DNA of 15,110 bases from Conidiobolus incongruus B7586 (taxonomy: Eukaryota > Entomophthoromycota > Entomophthoromycetes > Entomophthorales > Conidiobolaceae), in the NCBI GenBank assembly GCA_000697335.1, contig JNEM01010016.1:1-15110 (forward strand), written 5' to 3'. The notes under the pieces were generated by a model. It worked only from the letters and a program-made list of their open reading frames with translations, ran no database searches and had not been told where the DNA came from. Both the position numbers and the translations under genes were made by a program. Within the stretch, counting starts at the first letter, position 1; the number at the start of each line of letters is the position of its first letter. Shown here in pieces: positions 7,855-15,110 of the stretch.

Positions 7855-10622
7855 TTATTTTTGTAAAGAAGCCAAATACTCGTTGTGAAGTTTAGCTTGT
7901 TGATCGTACTCCTTGATTAATTTTTTACTCTTGGATTTGGCAATTTCATTACCATCTTTATCATGGGTGGGAATACCTCTTTCATCCCATTGGCTATATT
8001 CTTCGGTGCGGAAAAGTTCGGAAGGAGGAGTCTTACCCTTTTCCAGTCTTTCGCGTCTCTTAGCTTCTTGAGCCTGTTGTTGAGCTAATTTTCTAGCTAA
8101 TTTTTCTTGTTCTTGCTTTTGCTTCAACTCTCTAGCTTTAATCAATTCTTCTCTATCAACCAACTTGACTAAAGCTTTACCATCTTCACGATCGTCTAAG
8201 ACAACACCCAAATCAACCAAATCGTTGTCACGAAGCTGATCACAGATAGCTAAAATTTGCTTTGCATCAGCACCGCCACGAGCTAAAGCGCGAATATTAT
8301 CACGGAATGAAGATAAAACTCGGAGATAAGGCATGACGGTGTCTTCGAGGTTAGCGCCTGATTGATTGGTAGAGGTCAATCCAATTTCATGGCCACGGTT
8401 AGTTAAACCGAAAATCTAAATATACTGGGTTAGAATATATAAATAGGATGTACATTATAAGTAATGCTTACAGTTAAGATTCTGGTGACATATTTGGCAA
8501 TCTGAGTAATTAATTCATGATTGACAACTTGACCAGAGGTGCGAATTTGACCAATGTAAACATTAGTGCGATTAATAAGTTCAGTAAGAGCCTTGATGGC
8601 GCTAGGAGTATTGAAAGAATCGCAAAGGGCGGAATGCAAATCGGCTTGCTTTTCTCTGAACCTTTTGAAAATTAGTGTTAAATTAAAATTAATATTAGTA
8701 ATTTAACTTACCAACTATCAAGTTGTTTTTCCTGATCCTTGTAATTATTTTCACCAGTAAATTCAAGGTTAGAAGATTTAGCTTCTTGAATTAATGCTTT
8801 AGCATTGATTAAGAAGTTGTTAAATAACTTTTCATTATTAATGGCTTCTTCCATTGAAGATTGTTTGAAATCCATGCCACTATCCCATTGGTGCATTAAG
8901 AAAGTAAGACGGAGTTGTCTGGGAGTATATCTGTTCAATGCTTCCTTAATAGTAATAAAGTTTTTCAATGATTTGGACATCTTTTGGCCTTCAATGTGTA
9001 AGTGACCGGTATGGAAGAAGTAGTTGACCCATTGAGGGCATCCGTGACAAGCTTCAGATTGAGCTAATTCATTGTCATGGTGAGGGAAAGCTAAATCTTC
9101 ACCTCCAGAGTGGATATCCATGGTAGTACCAAAGATTTCGCTAGCCATAGCAGAACATTCAATGTGCCAACCAGGACGACCTTGACCCCAAGGAGAATCC
9201 CAGAAAGGTTCTCCAGGCTTAGACTTCTTCCAAAGAGCGAAATCGGAGGGATTCCTCTTGCCAGTGAGTTTGGCACCGAGAGAACCTTCTCCTTCCTCAA
9301 TGAGGGATAAATTATTAGCAGAGTTTGGTTCCAATTTGGCATAGTAGTGGTTGGGATTGGCATCAAAAGCAGCAGTATCGAAATAAACGGAACCATCGAC
9401 TTCGTAACCGTATCCATTAGCAATAATTCCCTCGACAAAGGTAATAATTTCAGGGACATATTCACTGACTCGAGTCATGACATCAGCAGGTAATACATTC
9501 AAAGATTCCATATCTTGTAAGAAATCATTTTCCCAATAAGCAGCGAGTTCTCTAAAGATTTTAGGATCAGTGACTGAATCTTTTTTCTAATTAAAATGAT
9601 TAGACATGTAGTTATGATCAATAGAATAAATCAAATAATTTACCTCAGCATCTAACCAAGCGCTAAGTATATCCTTAGAGTTTTCTAACCATTCTTTGAT
9701 TTGGTCCTGGGACCATTTACTGGCAGTAGCTAAGTCATTCTTTACTTGATCAATGGCTTGGCGGGAAGCTAACTGAAGTTCGAAGTTAATAAAAATAAAT
9801 GGATGTTATATATGATAACATACAGCAGCCTTATAGTTCATAATTAATTTGGGATCAACACCTTCTTTGTCAAGTTGAGAAGCAACTGAATCTAGATCAG
9901 TAGACTTTAATTTATCATTGGCGAATAGTTGGAAGGCATTTTCAAGATCATCAATTAAGTTTTGATCAACTAAAGTTTTTGATTGAACGTATTGATTATA
10001 AAGATAGTGCTGTCTAGCTCTCAAAATAATCTATAAATTCAAATAAATAAATAAAAATTAATACTATAATAGTAATAAATTTACTTTATCGTCGATATCA
10101 GTAATATTCATAACAAATTGAACATCATAACCAAAGTAATCAGTCAAAATTCTTCTAAGAATATCAATAGTGACATAATTTCTATTTAAATTAATATGGT
10201 TAATAAATTAAATATCTATATTATTACAAATCAATGAATATTCAATATTATTTTTACTAACCTAGCGTGACCCATATGAGCAGCGTCATAGACAGTAGGA
10301 CCACAATTATACCATTTGACTAATTTTCCTTTGGAAGGAATAAAAGGAACCTATTAATAGTAATAAGTATTGAATTAAATATTAAATTAATTGGAATTAC
10401 TTTGGATTTGGTTAAAGTGTTATAAACTTTGAGTTGAATATTATCTTGATCAGGATTAACAGGAGCAGTCCATTTAGGAAGCTCTCTAGTAAGTTTCTCT
10501 TGGGTAGGTGAGGTGGTCATAATAGAACGGAATAATATATTTGATTGATACTTAGATTTTAATTTATTAATACAGATAGGTTGTAATACTTTATATATTG
10601 TTGAAATTCTACGATTGATCAT
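7855..10622 (-). CDS. CRS1: Cysteinyl-tRNA synthetase, probably cytosolic and mitochondrial
   Basis: Exons in coding order: 10622-10401, 10350-10262, 10181-10085, 10030-9824, 9772-9644, 9586-8712, 8661-8472 and 8415-7855. The total is 2370 nt, or 789 residues plus TAA; the yeast enzyme is about 767. Introns are 50-80 nt. It is a class Ia synthetase charging tRNA-Cys. The HIGH-type motif HMGH is at 99-102 in [15 protein letters not shown], and KMSKS is at 450-454. The zinc site that selects cysteine is complete by homology to the bacterial enzyme: C90, C392 (WHIECS), H417 and E421 ([13 protein letters not shown]). A helical anticodon-binding region follows (exons 6-8), then a long charged, probably coiled-coil stretch near the C-terminus (about residues 680-740). 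The first 34 residues contain several Arg/Lys and no Asp/Glu, with a second Met at 35, suggesting a mitochondrial presequence. Splice sites are mostly GTAA..TAG. Intron 6 ends in AAG and intron 4 in CAG; both are fixed by the reading frame. Confidence 0.96.
10518..10622 (-). other. Putative mitochondrial presequence with a second start codon
   Basis: Codons 1-34 of the CysRS frame encode a basic, acid-free segment (two Arg directly after MIN, several Lys, Arg32 just before the second Met), the usual character of a mitochondrial targeting sequence. The first ATG (10620-10622) has T at -3 (TCCATG), a weak context. The second ATG (10518-10520, Met35) has A at -3 (ATTATG). Leaky scanning could thus give a mitochondrial and a cytosolic enzyme from one mRNA. 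That one CysRS gene serves both compartments is known in yeast; the mechanism here is inferred. Confidence 0.6.
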
Positions 10623-10804
10623 GGAATTCAAACAATGAATACTGGATTTTTTTTTGGTTAATGGGTTTATTTATTGTCATTTATTCCTTTCTGAATAATA
10701 AAATGTGGGATTAATTGATGATGCCATTCTTAAAATTATGATCAAATTTAAACTAAGTAATTTTAATATATTAGTTTCCTTAATTGTATTAATAAATGGT
10801 TGAT

Positions 10805-10833
10805 AAATTCTTAAATTCTTAAATTCTTAAATT
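10805..10833. repeat. Short tandem repeat, 8-bp unit AAATTCTT
   Basis: Three perfect head-to-tail copies of AAATTCTT (10805-10828) plus a partial fourth (AAATT, 10829-10833). It lies about 180 bp upstream of the CysRS start codon. It is probably simple replication slippage in AT-rich DNA. Confidence 0.9.
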
Positions 10834-12383
10834 ATAAATTTAAAATACACATTACTATATTGATATTAAAAGAGTAAATTGTTATTTTATTATATTTATT
10901 ATAAACGATATTCTAATTGCTATATAAGAACTTCGTAACGATATATTCCTAAAAATTATTCATAAATAAAAAGGCATTCAGATATTATATATGGAAATAA
11001 ATCCATACTAAATTTATATTATTATTGATAGTGAATGAAGTTTAAAATATCACATTATGATATTATACAATATAGTCATATGTCACATTTTGTAAATACC
11101 ATGAATTATTTAGAAAGCATTATAATGGTAAAATGTAATAGCTGATATATATAATATATGATATTAAATTAATAATATATTGAATGAAATATTGATAAAT
11201 ATTAAAATTAGTTTTATTAGATATTATATATATTCAAGATTACTAAACATCTTAATTTAATAAACCAGCAATGGTTTTATTTGATCATTTTATATATAAA
11301 CTCACTTACACATCATTGAGAGACAACTACTCAAATTTAAAACAATTTGAGTATTGTATTTGATTGAATTTTTTTCATAACTTTAAATATATTGCTTCTG
11401 ATAAATTAACAATAATGACATCAAAGTTAAAATTCAATGATTATCACAATTTATTAAATTCATAATATTAGAATTGATGCTCAATTATTATAATAATTTG
11501 AATATTGATAATTCATTCAAAATAATTACAATAATCATAACTAAGATTCAATTTTCGTTTTAAGTTATAATATCAAATTGTTTGTACTTTATATTCGATA
11601 TATAAATAATGAAAGTTTCGATTTTTTAACAGAAAATAACTGTTTAAAAATTATCATTATATATATTACTAATTAATATTTAAAAATACCTCATATGTTG
11701 AAAGAAATTAATATGTTTAGATGTATTTCTTAATAATTATAATTATTTAATTGATTCCATATTTTAAAATGACTATTGATTGAAAAATTTTCATAGATGG
11801 ATTTTAAAGATCTATATCAATCAAATTTAGAATTTCAAATATTATATTGAAAATATAAATATATAATGTATTATAATTATGAATTCAAATTTGTTCTGTT
11901 AAACCATCAAAAATATTGAATATATCAGGATGAATATTAAATATTAATCGTTAGACAGCTATACTTTTAATAGAGTATAAATTTAATCTGATATCTTAAT
12001 AGAAACAATTGTAACAGAGTGTAAAAATTTAAAGTATTGTTAGAACAGCAGTTACCTGAATTAAAACTGAAAATTCATTATTCCATATAGATAATAGATT
12101 CAACTATAAATGTATTTTTATATCAAATTCCTAGAAATATTATATCGTTAACAAGATTAATCTTTATTAACCTTTTTAGAATATTAAACTCATGTAATAC
12201 AAATTTATCAATTAATGATCATAGAATTTCAAATATATTGAATGTATGAATTAATATTAATGCAAACTATATATAATAAAAACCAAATTAGAAAAGATAA
12301 GGAAATAATGATATCAAAATAAATTTTATATACTGGGTAATGAAAGTATTAAATTACTGCATGAGTTGCAATCAATTTTATTA

Positions 12384-12625
12384 TAGCAAATGGGAGTGTA
12401 AAGTTTCATGAGGAATAAGAAAAAAAATCATATATAGTACAAGATTTTAATTTTAGAGGAGATGAAGGGATTGGGGATAAAAATACATTAGAAAGGTAGA
12501 TTTATTTTAGGGAAGGAGAATAGTCAAAATAATAATTAAAGATTATACGTCACTTCGAAATAGATAAATTTAGAGAGGAAGAGGGAGAGTCTATGACGTA
12601 AATAAAAGGGGAATTTTTAAAACAT
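12384..12625. other. Purine-rich (plus strand) / CT-rich (minus strand) patch
   Basis: The plus strand abruptly gains G-rich purine runs such as GAGGAGATGAAGGGATTGGGG and GAGAGGAAGAGGGAGAG, while C stays rare. The surrounding intergenic DNA has few G of any kind. On the minus strand this is a pyrimidine tract about 110-350 nt past the KAP95 stop codon. It may be part of the KAP95 3' untranslated region, or a CT-rich promoter-like segment of an unrecognised leftward transcript. Function is unknown. Confidence 0.5.
12546..12600. promoter_or_regulatory. Inverted pair of ATF/CREB-like sites (TACGTCA ... TGACGTA)
   Basis: TACGTCA at 12546-12552 and its reverse complement TGACGTA at 12594-12600 lie within the purine-rich patch, 41 bp apart. 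The same heptamer occurs in the SEC13/RPB12 promoter at 2968-2974. It matches the bZIP core TGACGTA, but no adjacent 5' gene end is known here, so use as a regulatory site is speculative. Confidence 0.25.
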
Positions 12626-12733
12626 AGTATAATAATAAAGGAACAAGTGCAAATGATATTCATTAATGAAGGATATTATAAACTACGTTATTGATAACAA
12701 ATAACGAATTTATGAATAATTGGACTTAGCTAT

Positions 12734-15094
12734 TTAGGAGTAAGCATTGATACGCTTCATTTTATCTCTAGCCCATCTAGCAAGAAGGCGAGTTTGTTCA
12801 GAATCTGGGCTGCGTCTAGTGCGAGCATACCGAACGATTCTAACAAGGAATTCTTGATTAAGGTAATTATTAGCTTGCCCTTGGGCATAGGCTTCACAAA
12901 GATCACCTATGAGCCCAACAGCTCGACGAAGTACATATTCCTCGTAGGAATCCAAACTTTGGGAGAATAAGTGTAAAAATTCTACAGGATATTGGATAAA
13001 GTCCAAGAAAAGATTAGCAGCTCCAACAGCATGAAGACCTTGGACTATACCGGTGTAGGCATCAAGGATGGCGCAAGCTAAAGCATCAGGATCTAAGAAA
13101 ACAGATGGACCTTCAAGGGATGATTTAGCTTGAAGTAATTTTTCAACGGTAGGCGAGATATATGGTTGGTACGCATCGCCAATAGCTTGAGCAATATCTC
13201 CAAAGGTGGATAAAATTGATGGTTTTATAGAAGGGTCAACCTCAGGACTGGCAAGATTACTACCCAATAAAGTCATATAGTCAGCACTGTATTTGCCGAA
13301 ACTGGCTTGTAAAGATCTAGCTAAATCGCCAACAATACCAATTGAGATTGAAGTTAATTGAGGAGCCGAGGGGTTTTGAAGAGCTAAACATAAGAGAGGA
13401 TGGAATTGTTCAAGATATTTTTCGAAATCAGGGCCCATAACAGTGATAATGGCTGAAATAGTAATGAAAACGTCTTCGGCTGCAGTAGTATTCTTGTTGG
13501 AGGCATCAATAATTGAGAATAAAGCAGCCATAGTTTGATCAGAGACTAAAGCAATTTGACTACCAATACGACGAATCAAACTGGTCATGACAACACAAAC
13601 GTTAGACTGAAGTTCAGTCAAGCGGGGGAAACTGGCTGAGCTACTGGGATCACGGTAGAGTTCTGTTAAAGATACTAAACGAGAGAGCATCTCCATATAA
13701 ATATCTCGAGTAATATCTAAACAATCTTCAGGACATTGACGGGCCCAACTTGATATAGCTTCATAGGCAGAAGTCAAAGTTCTAATAGGAACTTGGGTAG
13801 AAGCAGTGAATTCAACCAAAGTTTTTAAAGTACTCTGATAAATTGGTGAAAGAGGAGTAGATTGAGCTTTATCATTAGAGTTAATGTGCTCACCAAGTGC
13901 AATTAAGCCAGAGCATGCATGAGTGACAATACTTGGCTCACCGTTCAAAGTATTAAGGAAAGCCATTACGATATCATGTAAAAGTCCCTTGTTAGACAAG
14001 AAATCACTAGCAACTAAACAAATCTGACTCAAAGTCCAAACAGCAGAGTCTTTGACTTTAGTGGAAGGGTCATTGATCAACTTGGATAAGAGGTTTAAGG
14101 AGCCATCAATAAATGGAAGTAAACTATCGAGACTAGGACCATCCATTACTGTACCTAAAGCCATGACAGCAGCTTCACGTTTAGGCCACTCAGATGATTC
14201 AATATTGCTAATAATAAAATCACCAACATGTGATAAGATGGCATCCTTAACATTTTGAGCAGTGAGTCTTAAACAGGTGGCAGCAGCCTTGGCTACAGTC
14301 CATTCGTCTTCTTCAACATCTTCATCATCATCGACCATTAAAGTTAAAATCTCAGGGATAAACAAAGGTAAACTTCTGACGACGATATTTCTGTGGCTGG
14401 TATGTTCTGATTGAATGTTGATGTCTTCCTCTTCATAATCGTATTCCGATTCATTTTGGATTTCCAATTCACTATCATTCATTGTGGACCAAAATTCGAT
14501 GGCCTGATGTACTAATTCAGGCTCCTCGGAGCGTAAAGCGTTTTTAATAATTTGAGACAAGAAAGAAGATAGATATTCTTCCATAATAAAGTAGTACAAT
14601 TGAGCAATGCGAACTAGACATTCAAAAGCTTTGACTTGAATATCTCCTGGTTTGACAGCAGCTTCCGAAATTTGATTCATGATATAGTTTCTTTCTTCCG
14701 GAATTTCAAAGTTGTGAGAAGCAAAAGCGAGAGAGTTATATAAGGCGGAAAAAGCTTCAATTCGGACATTTCTAAAGTGAAAAATCATTAAAATATTTTT
14801 TTTGGCAAGTTAATTCACACTTACGTTGGCTGAGATTCATTGGATCCGTTAACAATAACATTCAAAATCGAGCTCGATTGAGATTGTAAAAATGCAGCTT
14901 GCTATATAAAATTTTAGTAATTTTCAATTAAGACATAAAAATTTACTTACAGGAATTTCACAAATATAACCAATAGTTCTTAAAGTGTTGATTTTAAGTC
15001 TTTCATCCCTTGATTGCATATATTGTGCTAAAATAGTCATAAGGTCTTCCCAGTGATTCATAGGTAATTCAATGCCAGCAATAGCAGTTACAAT
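12734..15094 (-). CDS. KAP95: Importin subunit beta-1 (karyopherin beta, Kap95), 5' end outside window
   Basis: Visible exons in coding order: 15094-14951, 14901-14825 and 14771-12734, giving 752 residues to a TAA. Positions 15095-15110 are the end of a further intron (..TTCAG). Yeast Kap95 is 861 residues, so about 110 N-terminal residues lie beyond the right edge. Importin beta is a HEAT-repeat solenoid that carries importin-alpha/NLS cargo through the nuclear pore and releases it on Ran-GTP. Family landmarks in order are ELPMNHWEDLM, GYICEIP, RIEAFSALYNSLAF, VEFWST-like IEFWSTM, the acidic loop of HEAT 8 (DDDEDVEEDEW, which contacts importin alpha and senses Ran), REAAVMALGTVMDGP, LTELQSNV, FEKYLEQFHPLL, GDIAQAIG, DAYTGIVQGLH, RRAVGLIGDLCEA and the C-terminal ARWARDKMKR. 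The visible introns begin GTAAGT and are 49-52 nt. The gene is upstream of, and codirectional with, CysRS, separated from it by 2.1 kb. Confidence 0.97.
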
Positions 15095-15110
15095 CTGAAT
15101 GATAATTTAA

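Larger units (their letters stand above)
10623..12733. other. Gene-free AT-rich intergenic region
   Basis: About 2.1 kb with no reading frame above roughly 60 codons on either strand and no tRNA-like fold that I can see. The left end (to about 10700) must carry the CysRS promoter: a T-rich run is visible at about 10648-10656. The right end must carry the KAP95 3' untranslated region. In between are dense AT palindromes, one short tandem repeat (10805-10833) and, at the right, a purine-rich patch. Confidence 0.5.

Noticed and set aside
10700-10712. TTGATGAT as a C box of a C/D snoRNA upstream of CysRS
   Set aside because: No D box (CTGA) follows at a suitable distance on the same strand and no terminal stem is seen. 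The CTGA nearby lies on the wrong side.

Overview
The window looks like a piece of an AT-rich eukaryotic nuclear genome, most probably a fungus. The spliceosomal introns are very short (49-80 nt), genes are compact, the proteins are close to yeast families in length and motif content, and intergenic DNA is extremely A+T rich. I cannot place the species. An early-diverging or otherwise AT-rich fungal lineage is my best guess. It is not a prokaryote, and the stop codons of the host genes show the standard code.

Layout, left to right. 1-~1130: a decayed mariner-type DNA transposon on the plus strand. Its transposase frame is still traceable end to end without frameshift but is crossed by about 17 TAA/TAG stops and no TGA. 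1581-2844 (minus): SEC13, a WD40 COPII/nuclear-pore protein in seven exons, the first holding only the ATG. 3109-3327 (plus): RPB12/RPABC4, the small zinc-ribbon subunit shared by RNA polymerases I, II and III, divergent from SEC13 across a 264-bp shared promoter. 4055-6457 (minus): SPB1, the nucleolar 2'-O-methyltransferase of 60S biogenesis, uninterrupted. 7390-7462 (plus): tRNA-Ala(AGC) with an oligo-T terminator. 7855-10622 (minus): cysteinyl-tRNA synthetase in eight exons, with a likely mitochondrial presequence ahead of a second, better-placed ATG. 10623-12733: a 2.1-kb gene-free AT-rich stretch with a purine-rich patch near its right end. 12734-15094 (minus): the C-terminal ~750 residues of importin beta (KAP95), running off the right edge.

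The genes are housekeeping functions in transcription (RPB12), ribosome maturation (SPB1), translation (tRNA-Ala, CysRS) and trafficking (SEC13, importin beta). Their adjacency looks like ordinary eukaryotic gene order, not a functional cluster. I found no undescribed multi-gene system. The points most worth a second look are the stop-only, RIP-like decay of the mariner copy, the two-start CysRS arrangement and the start-codon-only exon of SEC13. All spliced models below give a continuous frame with coding lengths divisible by three.
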